Shown: positions 7,588 to 16,305 of the stretch, in pieces
Numbering within the stretch: position 1 is the first letter of the stretch
Layout: the number at the start of each line of letters is the position of its first letter
Source: Nocardioides kongjuensis
GTDB lineage: Bacteria > Actinomycetota > Actinomycetes > Propionibacteriales > Nocardioidaceae
DNA: 64,000 nt
Direction: 5' to 3'
Assembly (NCBI RefSeq): GCF_013409625.1
Contig: NZ_JACCBF010000001.1
Coordinates: 4,157,001 to 4,221,000, forward strand
The notes under the pieces: model-generated
What the model was told of the DNA's origin: nothing
What the model saw: only the letters and a program-made list of their open reading frames with translations
Databases searched by the model: none
Position numbers and translations under genes: made by a program

Positions 7588-9314
7588 GCACCCCCACCCT
7601 GGCGATGCGCCCGGCGGACCGGGTGCTCGACCCGGCCGACCTCGGCGGTGCCCGGTGCACCAGGCACAGCTTCGCCCGCACGCTCCTGCGCCGGGCGGCC
7701 GAGCGCGGCTGGCGGGTCGGGACCGAGCGGTTCGACGTCGACGACCACGGCCGCGGCACGGTCGTCTACCGGGTCGAGGCGGAGGGCCACGTGTGGCGCT
7801 TCGTCGCCTTCAGCAACGAGATCCCGGAGGCCGCCCGCACGGACCGGGTCGTCGCGGAGGCCTGGGACATCACCGGTGCTCTCGTCGAGGGCGGCCTCGA
7901 CGAGGCGAGGATCGAGCGTCTCCGGGCGGAGGTGCCGCGCCAGGAGGCGGGACGCGCCGACGCCGGGACGATCATCTGGACCCGCGCCAACCGCAGCGCC
8001 CGGTTCTTCGACTACGTCGTCGACCGCCTCGCCGCAGGTCGGCAGCCCGACGCCGGCGTGCTCGGATCGGCGCCGTACGTGCTGCGGTCGACCGCGTTCT
8101 ACAGCAACGGCAAGTTCGGCCTCGCCGACTTCGAGCGCTTCGACGCCGAGCACCCGCTCGGCGTGCCCTACCGGGCGCACATGCTGACCGCCTGGCTGCT
8201 GCGCGAGCTCGCCTACGACCTCGTCGAGCACTGCGCGCGTCGCCGCGATCCGGACGCCGCGCGGCTGACCGGCGCCTGGCGCCGCCACCTCGGACTCGGC
8301 AACGCGACGGGCCTCGGCATGGTGCCCTACGTCGTCAACCACCCCGCGGTGCTCGACGCCTGGGTGCAGCTGCGGGAGCGAGCGCTCGCGAGCGTCCTCG
8401 CCCGTGAGGTGCCGGCAGGCCACCCGGACGTGGCGCGCGTCGTGGCCCTGCTGGGGCGAGCACGCGACCACCTCGCGGCGCAGGTCGACCTCGCCACCGC
8501 GCCGTACCCGACCGGGCCCGAGGTCGCCGCGACGATCAGCGAGGTGCTCGCCCTGGCCGAGGAGCTTGCCGCGTGCGGGACGGTGGCGGGCATCTCGGCC
8601 ACCCAGCCGTGGCGTGCGTTGCACGAGGCCGCGGAGCGGCGTGGCCCGGAGTGCCGGGGCATCGTCGCGTCGGTGCTGAGCGAGCTGTGCGACCCCGCGG
8701 TCGACTCCGCCATCGAGGCGGCGCTGCGGGTCGACGAGACCAGCCGGGTCCGGCCGTCGATGTCCTGCGGCGAGGTGGCCCGGCTGCTCGACGAGCACTA
8801 CGCATGGTGCGACGACCTGGGGGCCGACGCGCCCGACGCCGAGCACCACTTCTGGTTCTCCTCGGCCAACAACGAGGAGCCGCGCCGCGCGGTGAGCACC
8901 GTCGACCCGGGCGAGCCCGTGCAGCACCGGGTCGACGTCGTGCGTCAGGTGCGAGCGCTGCGCCGTGCCCTCGCCGCCCCGGACGCTGACGCCGAGCAGC
9001 CGGTCGCCGTGCTGCTCGCCCGCGCACCGTCGCTGCGCCAGGTCGTCGCACGGGTCCAGCGCGCCGCCTCGCTCACCTACCCCGAGGTGCACGACAACCT
9101 GCTGGCGCGCGACTTCCTCCCCCTCAACGTCCAGCGGTTCCAGCTCGCCGTCTACGGCATGGAGAACTTCAGCCCGCAGTCGACCGACTGGCTGCGCGTC
9201 ACGCTCTTCTCCGGAGCACCGCGCGTCGGCGAGCTCGCCGACGGAACCGTCGACGACGACTGGATCTTCGTTCCCCGACCCACCGAGAGGAGCGACGATG
9301 TCGCGCCTGCATGA
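7584..9314 (+). CDS. Uncharacterised 576-aa protein of catabolic cluster
   Basis: I do not recognise this family. The protein has no signal peptide or membrane segment and is rich in Arg, Ala and Asp, with conserved-looking aromatic stretches (FSNEIPEAARTDRVVAEAWD and AEHHFWFSSANNEEPRRAV). The GTG start overlaps the ALDH stop, and its own end overlaps the M19 gene by 17 bp, so it is made with the pathway. The Asn/Glu-rich motif after the central helices could be an active site. A cytoplasmic enzyme or enzyme subunit of the pathway is the likeliest role, by inference from context. Confidence 0.85.
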   Translation: MSTPTLAMRPADRVLDPADLGGARCTRHSFARTLLRRAAERGWRVGTERFDVDDHGRGTVVYRVEAEGHVWRFVAFSNEIPEAARTDRVVAEAWDITGALVEGGLDEARIERLRAEVPRQEAGRADAGTIIWTRANRSARFFDYVVDRLAAGRQPDAGVLGSAPYVLRSTAFYSNGKFGLADFERFDAEHPLGVPYRAHMLTAWLLRELAYDLVEHCARRRDPDAARLTGAWRRHLGLGNATGLGMVPYVVNHPAVLDAWVQLRERALASVLAREVPAGHPDVARVVALLGRARDHLAAQVDLATAPYPTGPEVAATISEVLALAEELAACGTVAGISATQPWRALHEAAERRGPECRGIVASVLSELCDPAVDSAIEAALRVDETSRVRPSMSCGEVARLLDEHYAWCDDLGADAPDAEHHFWFSSANNEEPRRAVSTVDPGEPVQHRVDVVRQVRALRRALAAPDADAEQPVAVLLARAPSLRQVVARVQRAASLTYPEVHDNLLARDFLPLNVQRFQLAVYGMENFSPQSTDWLRVTLFSGAPRVGELADGTVDDDWIFVPRPTERSDDVAPA

Positions 9315-10281
9315 GGAGTCCGTCGTCGTCGACGGGCTGCAGATCAACAACTGGTCACGTGAGGTGCTCGAGGAGCTCCGCTCCGGCGGCATCAGCGGCG
9401 TCAACGCGACCTGCGCCGTCTGGGAGGGGCCCGACGAGACCCTCCGCTCCGTGGCGGACTGGTACCGGCTGGCCCGTGAGCACGCCGACCTCGTCACCCT
9501 CGGCACCACTGCCGACGACATCCGCAAGGCGAAGGAGGAGGGGCGCGTCGCGGTCCTGCTGGGCTTCCAGAACACCAGCCCGTTCGGTGACGACTTCCGC
9601 CTGGTCGAGGTCTTCGCGCGGCTCGGCGTGCGGATCGCGCAGCTGACCTACAACATCCAGAACCTCGTGGGCGGGTCCTGCTACGAGCCCGAGGACTCGG
9701 GCCTGACCCGCTTCGGGCGCACGATCGTCGCGGAGATGAACCGGGTCGGCATGCTCGTCGACCTCTCCCACGTCGGCAACCGCACCTCGCGCGACGCCAT
9801 CGACGCGTCCTCGAGGCCGGTGGCGATCACGCACTCGAACCCGACCTGGTTCTACGACAGCCCACGCAACAAGCCGGACGAGGTGATCCGGGCCCTCGCG
9901 GCGCGCGGTGGCGTGATCGGATGCTGCCTCTACCCCAACGTGATCGGCGGCGAGCGCGCGACCCTCGAGGAGTTCTGCGGGATGGTCGCGCGGCTGGTCG
10001 AGCAGATCGGTGCCGAGCACGTCGCCATCGGCAGCGACTGCACCCGCAACTGGGACGACGACTTCGTCGGCTGGCTGCGCAACGGCCGCTGGCAGGCACC
10101 GAGCGACCCGGCCCCCACCTGGCCCGCGTGGCCGGGGTGGTTCGACGGGCCCGAGCACTTCCCGCGCCTGACCGAGGGGCTGGCGGCGACCGGACTCGAC
10201 GAGGACGCCATCCGCGGTGTCCTCGGCGAGAACTGGCTGCGGCTCTTCGACGACGTCCTCGTGGGGGAGCCGGTGCGATGA
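9298..10281 (+). CDS. Atypical M19 membrane-dipeptidase-like protein
   Basis: 327 aa TIM-barrel protein of the M19 (renal dipeptidase) family. His158 (DLSH) and His179 (ITHS) and a GSDC motif are kept. However, the N-terminal HxD metal pair is replaced (DGLQINN, residues 12-18), and the bridging Glu region reads GFQN at 89-92. Three of the usual zinc ligands are therefore absent. Similar atypical M19 proteins occur in glycine betaine/dimethylglycine catabolic clusters, such as that of Pseudomonas, so it may act on a small amine or amidine rather than a dipeptide. The ATG has GAGGAG upstream. Confidence 0.88.
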   Translation: MSRLHEESVVVDGLQINNWSREVLEELRSGGISGVNATCAVWEGPDETLRSVADWYRLAREHADLVTLGTTADDIRKAKEEGRVAVLLGFQNTSPFGDDFRLVEVFARLGVRIAQLTYNIQNLVGGSCYEPEDSGLTRFGRTIVAEMNRVGMLVDLSHVGNRTSRDAIDASSRPVAITHSNPTWFYDSPRNKPDEVIRALAARGGVIGCCLYPNVIGGERATLEEFCGMVARLVEQIGAEHVAIGSDCTRNWDDDFVGWLRNGRWQAPSDPAPTWPAWPGWFDGPEHFPRLTEGLAATGLDEDAIRGVLGENWLRLFDDVLVGEPVR

Positions 10282-10991
10282 CGACGACCCTGCACGAGAT
10301 GGACGACATGCGCACCAGCACCGGACCCGTGTCCCCCTCCCGGGTGCGGGTCAGCCTCCGCGAGGTCCGCGAGGTGGCCTACCGCGCGCTGGTCGCGCAC
10401 GGCGCCTGCCCCGGTCGAGCGCCCGCGGCGGCGGAGCAGGTGCTCGAGGCCGAGCTGCACCACGGCGCCGGCCTGACCGGGTTGCTCGCCGACCTGGCCC
10501 GCGGCCCCTGGGACGGCGGCGGTCTCGACCTGCGGGCCGACGAGCGCGGCGGGCGGACGCTGCTCCGGGTGGACTCGCCCGACGCGGCCGCCCCGCTCCG
10601 CGTCGGCCAGCTCGTGGCCGACCTCGCCAGCGCCGCCGGGACCGTTCACGTCCCGGCACTGCGCGACGACGGCCCGCTCGCGGCAGCGGCCCTGATCGGC
10701 GCCGCCGCGGCCGGCGGTCACGCGCTCGCCCTGGTCGGGTCCCTCGCCGAGGCCTGGATCGCGACACCGGACGGTGCCCTCCTCCGGCTGGACCGGATGT
10801 CCGTGCTGGGCGACTGGGAGCCACCGCCCGACGGCTCGGTCGTGCTGGTCGTGGATCCACCGCCGGATCTCGATCCGCACCCGCGTGCGGCGCGCCGGCG
10901 TAGCGCTGCACGGGAGGGGCTCCTCGTCGACGCGGCGGCCTTCGCCCGTGCGTACGACGCCGCCCGCGCCTACCTGGTGCCCGAGCGATGA
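10278..10991 (+). CDS. DUF3726-family protein
   Basis: 237 aa. After a short tail the sequence VSLREVREVAYRALVAHGA matches the opening of DUF3726 proteins, which are mostly annotated only by that name and sit in catabolic operons. It starts in an ATGA overlap with the M19 gene and ends in one with the RidA gene. There are no membrane segments. The alanine-rich middle and the block SVVLVVDPPPDL resemble the ends of an alpha/beta fold. The biochemical role is unknown; the assignment to DUF3726 is from memory of the family. Confidence 0.75.
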   Translation: MTTTLHEMDDMRTSTGPVSPSRVRVSLREVREVAYRALVAHGACPGRAPAAAEQVLEAELHHGAGLTGLLADLARGPWDGGGLDLRADERGGRTLLRVDSPDAAAPLRVGQLVADLASAAGTVHVPALRDDGPLAAAALIGAAAAGGHALALVGSLAEAWIATPDGALLRLDRMSVLGDWEPPPDGSVVLVVDPPPDLDPHPRAARRRSAAREGLLVDAAAFARAYDAARAYLVPER

Positions 10992-11374
10992 GCGGCCTCA
11001 CTCGCCGGTCCCACCCTGACGGCAAGGCCCGCTCCTACTCCGCGAGCACGACCGTCAACGGCGTGGTGTGGGCCTGCGGCCAGGTCCCGACGGATCCGGA
11101 CGGCGCGACGCCGGCCGCGATCGGAGACCAGGTGCGCCTGGCCCTCGACAACCTCGCGGTGGTGCTCGCCGACGCGGGCGCGTCCCTCGACACGCTGCTC
11201 AAGACCACCGTCTTCCTGGCCGATCTCGACGAGTTCGACGCCTATGACCGGGCGTGGGTCGACCGGCTCTCGCCCCATGGCCTGCCCCCGCGCACGACCG
11301 TGCAGGTGGTCCGTTTCCGGGGCGCCAAGCGGGTCGAGATCGATGCGGTGGCAGCCGTCCGAATAGATAAGTGA
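10988..11374 (+). CDS. RidA-family (YjgF/UK114) protein
   Basis: 128 aa, the size of a RidA monomer, which forms trimers. The pattern VWACGQVPTD and the end block with FRGAKRVEIDAVAAV fit the family. RidA proteins hydrolyse reactive enamine/imine intermediates to ketones plus ammonia. Their presence suggests the pathway breaks a C-N bond by a dehydratase or an amine oxidation. It is the last gene of the five-gene coupled run and is followed by the MFS gene after 110 bp. Confidence 0.92.
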   Translation: MSGLTRRSHPDGKARSYSASTTVNGVVWACGQVPTDPDGATPAAIGDQVRLALDNLAVVLADAGASLDTLLKTTVFLADLDEFDAYDRAWVDRLSPHGLPPRTTVQVVRFRGAKRVEIDAVAAVRIDK

Positions 11375-11401
11375 TCGCGATCAATGAAGACCGTATTGAT
11401 C
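11372..11401. promoter_or_regulatory. Palindromes upstream of MFS transporter
   Basis: TGATCGCGATCA (11372-11383) is a perfect 12-bp palindrome that includes the RidA stop codon. It overlaps GATCAAT and ATTGATC (11379-11401), 7-bp arms around 9 bases. This is a candidate operator, perhaps for the cluster LysR, placed about 84 bp before the transporter start. Confidence 0.45.
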
Positions 11402-11484
11402 CTTCACAGCGCAGCTCCAACCGGCCTAGCGTCCTCGCCAACGCCGGCCCGTTGTGAGGCCGCACACACCCGGAGGTGACCTCC

Positions 11485-12828
11485 ATGCAGATCACGGCCA
11501 GCGCCCGCCACGGGGCGCGCAACACCCTCGACGACGCGCCGCTGAGCACGTTCCACAAGAAGCTGACGCTGTTCAGCTCGGGTGGACCGTTCCTCGACGG
11601 CTACATCCTCAGCATCATCGGCATCGCCCTGGTCCAGATCAACGAGGCCTGGGACATGGGCACGCTGTGGAACGGCCTGATCGGCGCCTCGGCGCTGATC
11701 GGCGTGTTCATCGGCGGCCTGGTCTTCGGCAACGTGACCGACCGGATCGGCCGCAAGCTGATGTACACGATCGACCTGATCGCGATCATCGTGTGCTCGG
11801 TCGCCCAGTTCTTCGTCGCCGAGGCGTGGCAGCTGTTCGCGCTGCGCCTGGTCATCGGCGTCGCGGTCGGTGCCGACTACCCCATCGCCACCGCGCTCGT
11901 CGCCGAGTTCGCTCCGTCCACCTGGCGGGCCCGCCTGCTCGGGGGCCTCAACGCGATGTGGTTCGTCGGCGCCACGGTCGCCGCCTTCGTCGGCTACTGG
12001 CTGCTGCAGTTCGAGGACGGGTGGCGCTGGATGCTGCTGTCGTCGGCGCTGCCCGCGCTCGTCATCGTCGTCGCCCGGACCACCATCCCCGAGTCACCGC
12101 GCTGGCTGGCCAGCAAGGGACGCTCGGAGGAGGCGCTCGCCGTGCTGCACGCGACCCTCGGCCCGGACGCCACGCTCGACGACCTGCCCGAGGAGCCCGC
12201 GCCGACGACCTTCGGTGCGGTCGTGAGCTCCGGCTACCTCTCGCGGGTGGTCTTCATCTCGATCTTCTGGACGGCCACCATCGTCACCCTGTTCGCGATC
12301 TACGCCTTCGGCCCCCAGATGCTCTCCCTGTTCGGGCTGGACTCGGGTGACGAGGCGAACCTCGGCTACGGCCTGATCAACCTGTTCTTCTTCGTCGGCA
12401 ACGTCGTCGCGCTGCTCTTCGTCGACAGGCTGGGCCGCCGCCCTGTGCTCATCGGCGGCTTCCTGGTCTCCGGCCTGGGCCTGGTCTACCTGGCGATCAA
12501 CCCGGATGCGTCGCTCGGCATGGTGGCCCTCGCGTTCGCCGTCTACGCGATCTTCAACGGTGGCCCGTCGATCCTCGAGTGGATCTACCCCAACGAGCTG
12601 TTCCCGACGGAGATCCGTGCGACCGCGGTCGGGCTGTGCACCGGGACCAGCCGGGTGGGCGCCGCGGTCGGCACCTTCGCCACGCCGTGGGCCCTGGACA
12701 ACATCGGCATCTCCGGGACGATGTGGATCGCAGCCGGGATCGCCGGCGTCGGTGCGCTGGTCAGCTACCTGATGGCTCCCGAGACGGCCGGCAAGTCGCT
12801 GCACGAGGCGGCCTCGCTCAGCCGCTGA
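11485..12828 (+). CDS. MFS transporter, sugar-porter/AAHS-like
   Basis: 447 aa with 12 predicted membrane helices. Both MFS loop signatures are present: DRIGRKL between helices 2 and 3, and DRLGRRP between 8 and 9. PESPRWL at about residues 207-213 is a hallmark of the sugar and aromatic-acid/H+ symporters. I chose the ATG at 11485 because GGAGG lies 8 bases upstream; the earlier in-frame GTG overlaps that site. As the transporter of the catabolic cluster it most probably imports the substrate. Confidence 0.92.
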   Translation: MQITASARHGARNTLDDAPLSTFHKKLTLFSSGGPFLDGYILSIIGIALVQINEAWDMGTLWNGLIGASALIGVFIGGLVFGNVTDRIGRKLMYTIDLIAIIVCSVAQFFVAEAWQLFALRLVIGVAVGADYPIATALVAEFAPSTWRARLLGGLNAMWFVGATVAAFVGYWLLQFEDGWRWMLLSSALPALVIVVARTTIPESPRWLASKGRSEEALAVLHATLGPDATLDDLPEEPAPTTFGAVVSSGYLSRVVFISIFWTATIVTLFAIYAFGPQMLSLFGLDSGDEANLGYGLINLFFFVGNVVALLFVDRLGRRPVLIGGFLVSGLGLVYLAINPDASLGMVALAFAVYAIFNGGPSILEWIYPNELFPTEIRATAVGLCTGTSRVGAAVGTFATPWALDNIGISGTMWIAAGIAGVGALVSYLMAPETAGKSLHEAASLSR

Positions 12829-12836
12829 ACGATCGC

Positions 12837-12869
12837 TCGCGGGCCGGCCGGACCCCGGCCGGCCCGCGA
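12837..12869. terminator. Bidirectional terminator, 15-bp perfect stem
   Basis: TCGCGGGCCGGCCGG pairs perfectly with CCGGCCGGCCCGCGA around an ACC loop. It lies between the convergent MFS and MMPL genes and can serve both. Confidence 0.8.
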
Positions 12870-12872
12870 CGC

Positions 12873-15038
12873 TCAGCGCAGGGGAGCGAGCACCGGCGCG
12901 GCCGGCTCCTCCGCGACCGGCCGGTGAACCGGGCGTGCCCGGCGCGGCCACGCCCGCTCGCCGAGCAGCACCAGCACCGCCGGCAGCACGACCAGCCGGA
13001 TGACGGTGGCGTCGATGAGGATCGCGGCGGACAGCCCCACGCCCATCATCTTCATCTCCATCATCGACAGCGTCGCGAAGATGGCGAACACCGAGACCAT
13101 CACGGCCGCGGCGCTGGTGATCACACCGGCGGTGTCCGCGATGCCGCGGTGCACGGCCTCCCGCGCCGGCAGGCCACGGTCGACGAGCTCGCGGATCCGG
13201 CTCAGCACGAACACGTGGTAGTCCATCGACAGGCCCACGAGCACGACCAGCACGAAGATCGGGATCCACTCGATCACGAAGCCGGGGCTGGTGAAGTCGA
13301 GCAGGTCCGCGCCGACGCCGTGCTGGAAGACGATCGACAGCAGCCCGAACGCGACGCCGACCGACGCCAGGTTCAGCACCGTCGAGACCAGGCCGAGCAG
13401 CACGCTGCGGAAGGCCAGGACCATCATCACCATCGTCAGCACGAGCACGAACCCCAGCAGCCACGGCATCCGCTGGTCGCGCTGCTGGTCGTGGTCGAGC
13501 GACTCCGCGGCGCCACCGCCGACCGCCCACGAGCTGTCGGGGCCGAGCCGGTCGAGCGCGGCCGGGGCCAGCGCGGACCGGAGCCGCTCGATCGCCGCGG
13601 TGGCCCGGTCGTCGGACTCCTCGTAGGGCATCGGCAGGTCGACGACCGACGTACCGCCGTCGCTGGAGGTGCGCACCTGTACGCCGTCGGTGGCGAAGCC
13701 GTCCGTGCCGGCACGATCGGCGAGCCGCTCCAGCGCCGCCCGGGCGTCGGCGGGAGCAGCGCCCGTGACGACGACCTGCGCGGCCGTCCCCTCGGCGGGG
13801 AACGCCTCGGTGATCGACCGCAGCGTCTGCACGGCGGGGATGTCGGCGGGCAGGGTCTCGAGGCTGGCCTGGTGGGTCCGCATCCCGAGGGCGGGTACGG
13901 CGAGCGCGACGATCCCGACCGAGGACACGACGAGCGCGGCGACAGGTTGCCGGACCACCGGACCGAGGATCCGGCCGCTGATCGTGCCGGTGGGGACGCG
14001 ACGGGTGAGCCGCCACAGCAGCGGGAGTCGCGGGCGGTCGACCCAGCGGCCGAGCTTGACCAGCAGGGCGGGCAGCACGGTGATCGAGCCGAGGACGGCG
14101 ACAGCGACGACCAGGATCGCGCCGGTGGCCAGTGAGTTGAAGGTGACGTCGGAGAGGACGAACAGGCCCGCCAGTGCGGCGATCACGGCGCCGCCGGAGA
14201 CCAGGATCGCGTGGCCGGAGGTCTCGGCGGCGATGGCGACCGCGTCGAGCGTCGTGCGTCCGGCGGCCCGCTCCTGCCGCTCCCGCTTGAGGTAGAACAG
14301 CGAGTAGTCGACGCCGACGGCCATGCCGATCAGCACGATCATGCTGAGCACGGTCGACTCGGCCGGGACCAGCCACGAGATGGGCGCGCTGATGCCGATG
14401 GTCGCGGCGACACTGGTGGCGGCCAGCAGGACCGGCAGCCCGGCCGCGATGAGCGCACCGAACGCCAGCAGCATCAGCACCAGCGTGATCGGCAGGCTGA
14501 TGAACTCCGCGGAGTGCAGGTCCCCGCCGACCCGGTCGTCGATCGCCTCGTCGATGCTGACGTCGCCGGCCTGCGCGACCAGGAGGTCCGGGTGCGCCGC
14601 CTGCACGGCGGCGGTGACCGCGAGCAGGGGAGCGGCGTCGACCTCGTCGGAGCTCAGCTCGACGGGGACGAGGAGGGCCGCCCCGTCCGCACTCGGTACG
14701 ACGCCGCCGACACCCGCCACGCCGGGCGCCGTCCGCATCCGCTCGGCGACCTCGGCGGCCGCCGCCCGACCGTCGGCGGCGTCCAGCGTGCCGGACCGGG
14801 CCCGGACCAGGACGCTCTCGGACGGGGGCTGGTCGAGGCCGGCCCGCTCGATCGACGCCTCGGCCCGGCCTGACTCGCCGACCCGGTAGTCGGCGTCCAA
14901 CACGTCGTTGGTGGAGACGGTCGCCGCGAGACCCACGGCGACGAGGACGAACGCCAGCCAGGCGCCGATCGCACGCCACGGGTGGGTGGCGCTCCAGCGG
15001 GCGGCCCGGGTGGGCAACGCACTCGGGGAGAGGGACAT
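12873..15038 (-). CDS. MMPL-family transporter (RND superfamily)
   Basis: 721 aa with the RND layout: one N-terminal helix, a large external loop, a helix bundle, a second loop and a second bundle. The signature GVDYSLFYLKRERQE marks helix 4, and SMDYHVFVLSR marks helix 10, where the Asp-Tyr pair carries protons. MMPL proteins export lipids or drugs. It is divergent from a histidine kinase/response regulator pair, which probably controls it. Confidence 0.93.
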   Translation of the reverse strand: MSLSPSALPTRAARWSATHPWRAIGAWLAFVLVAVGLAATVSTNDVLDADYRVGESGRAEASIERAGLDQPPSESVLVRARSGTLDAADGRAAAAEVAERMRTAPGVAGVGGVVPSADGAALLVPVELSSDEVDAAPLLAVTAAVQAAHPDLLVAQAGDVSIDEAIDDRVGGDLHSAEFISLPITLVLMLLAFGALIAAGLPVLLAATSVAATIGISAPISWLVPAESTVLSMIVLIGMAVGVDYSLFYLKRERQERAAGRTTLDAVAIAAETSGHAILVSGGAVIAALAGLFVLSDVTFNSLATGAILVVAVAVLGSITVLPALLVKLGRWVDRPRLPLLWRLTRRVPTGTISGRILGPVVRQPVAALVVSSVGIVALAVPALGMRTHQASLETLPADIPAVQTLRSITEAFPAEGTAAQVVVTGAAPADARAALERLADRAGTDGFATDGVQVRTSSDGGTSVVDLPMPYEESDDRATAAIERLRSALAPAALDRLGPDSSWAVGGGAAESLDHDQQRDQRMPWLLGFVLVLTMVMMVLAFRSVLLGLVSTVLNLASVGVAFGLLSIVFQHGVGADLLDFTSPGFVIEWIPIFVLVVLVGLSMDYHVFVLSRIRELVDRGLPAREAVHRGIADTAGVITSAAAVMVSVFAIFATLSMMEMKMMGVGLSAAILIDATVIRLVVLPAVLVLLGERAWPRRARPVHRPVAEEPAAPVLAPLR

Positions 15039-15127
15039 GACGAGCTCCTGGTGAGAGGACGACAGGGAGTGGTCCCACCCTCCCGACGGAGCACCCCGCG
15101 GTCAGGGGTGGAGCGTCCCGAGCGGTG

Positions 15128-15143
15128 GTGGTGCCTGCACCAC
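15128..15143. promoter_or_regulatory. Short palindrome in MMPL/kinase intergenic region
   Basis: GTGGTGC and GCACCAC face each other across CT, within the 139 bp between the divergent MMPL and kinase genes. It could be a site for the response regulator. The evidence is weak, since the region has other G+C-rich repeats. Confidence 0.3.
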
Positions 15144-15177
15144 TGCACGTTCCCCTCCGGTCGGTGAGGATGGAGCC

Positions 15178-16305
15178 GTGCAGCCCGTCCCCATCCGTCG
15201 CGTCGGCCCCCTCAAGGTCAGCGGCGTCGCGACCGCGCAGGTGCTGCTGCTCGTGCCCGTGGTCGTGGTCCTCGTCCTCGTCGTGGTGTCCAGCGTGCTC
15301 ACCGTGGTGTGGGTCGGCATCCTGCTGCTGCTCGCCGTGCTGCCGCTCGGCCGGCTGATCGCGAACGCCCACCGGCGGATGGCGGCCACGGTGCTGGGCG
15401 AGCCGGTGCCGGCGCCGTACCTCCCGGTGCCTCCCGGTCCCCTCCTCGGCCTGCGCGCGCGGGCGCTGGACCCGGCGACCTGGCGTGACCTGCTCTGGAT
15501 GCTCTGGGCGATGACGGGGGGCTTCGTCCTCTCGTTCCTGGTGTTCCTGCTGATGGTCGCGGTCGTGACCCTGCCGCTGTGGTGGTACGCCGCGGTGCCG
15601 CTGATGCGGGCCCGCTCCTGGGTGGATCGTGCGATCCTCTCGCCGGGCCGCACCGAGGCGCTCGAGCGGCGGGTCCACGACCTCACCGCGTCCCGTGCCG
15701 TCGTCGTCGACCACTCCGCCGCCGAGCTGCGCCGCATCGAGCGCGACCTGCACGACGGCCCGCAGGCCCGGCTCGCGGCGGTGTCGCTGAGCCTGGGCCT
15801 GGCCGACGACCTCTTCGATTCGGACCCGGATGCCGCGCGGAAGCTGATCAACGAGGCCCGCGGGACGTCGTCCACCGCGCTCGGCGAGCTGCGCGACGTG
15901 GTGCGCGGCATCCACCCGCCGGTGCTCGCGGACCGCGGCCTGACCGGAGCCGTGTCCGCCCTGGCGCTGGACATGGCGGTGCCGGTGGAGCTGGCGCTCG
16001 ACGTCCCCGACCGGTTGCCGGCGCCCGTCGAGTCGGCCGTCTACTTCGCGGTCGCCGAGTGCCTGGCCAACACGGCGAAGCACGCCCGCGCCAACCAGTC
16101 CTGGGTGACGCTGCACCACGACGGGCGGGTGCTGCGGGCCGAGGTCGGCGACGACGGACACGGCGGTGCCGACCTGCGCGGCGGGTCCGGTCTGCCGGGG
16201 GTGGCTGCGCGGCTCGCGGCCTTCGACGGCATCCTGTCGGTGTCAAGTCCCGTGGGCGGTCCGACCGTCGTGAGCTGGGAGGTCCCGTGCGCCCCCTCCG
16301 CGTAG
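15178..16305 (+). CDS. Sensor histidine kinase, DesK/LiaS type
   Basis: 375 aa. Two N-terminal membrane regions (residues about 20-58 and 105-140) are followed by a HisKA_3 dimerisation box with the phospho-His (RIERDLHDGPQARLAAVSLS) and a HATPase domain ending GGSGLPGVAARLAAFDG. Starts at a GTG. It overlaps the response regulator by 19 bp. The sensory part is only membrane-embedded, as in kinases that sense envelope stress, consistent with control of the divergent MMPL exporter. Confidence 0.92.
   Translation: MQPVPIRRVGPLKVSGVATAQVLLLVPVVVVLVLVVVSSVLTVVWVGILLLLAVLPLGRLIANAHRRMAATVLGEPVPAPYLPVPPGPLLGLRARALDPATWRDLLWMLWAMTGGFVLSFLVFLLMVAVVTLPLWWYAAVPLMRARSWVDRAILSPGRTEALERRVHDLTASRAVVVDHSAAELRRIERDLHDGPQARLAAVSLSLGLADDLFDSDPDAARKLINEARGTSSTALGELRDVVRGIHPPVLADRGLTGAVSALALDMAVPVELALDVPDRLPAPVESAVYFAVAECLANTAKHARANQSWVTLHHDGRVLRAEVGDDGHGGADLRGGSGLPGVAARLAAFDGILSVSSPVGGPTVVSWEVPCAPSA

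Noticed and set aside
12094..16161. A 1355-codon open frame on the minus strand
   Set aside because: It covers the MFS, MMPL and kinase genes in other frames and is Arg/Pro/Gly-rich nonsense. It is a shadow caused by high G+C at third codon positions.
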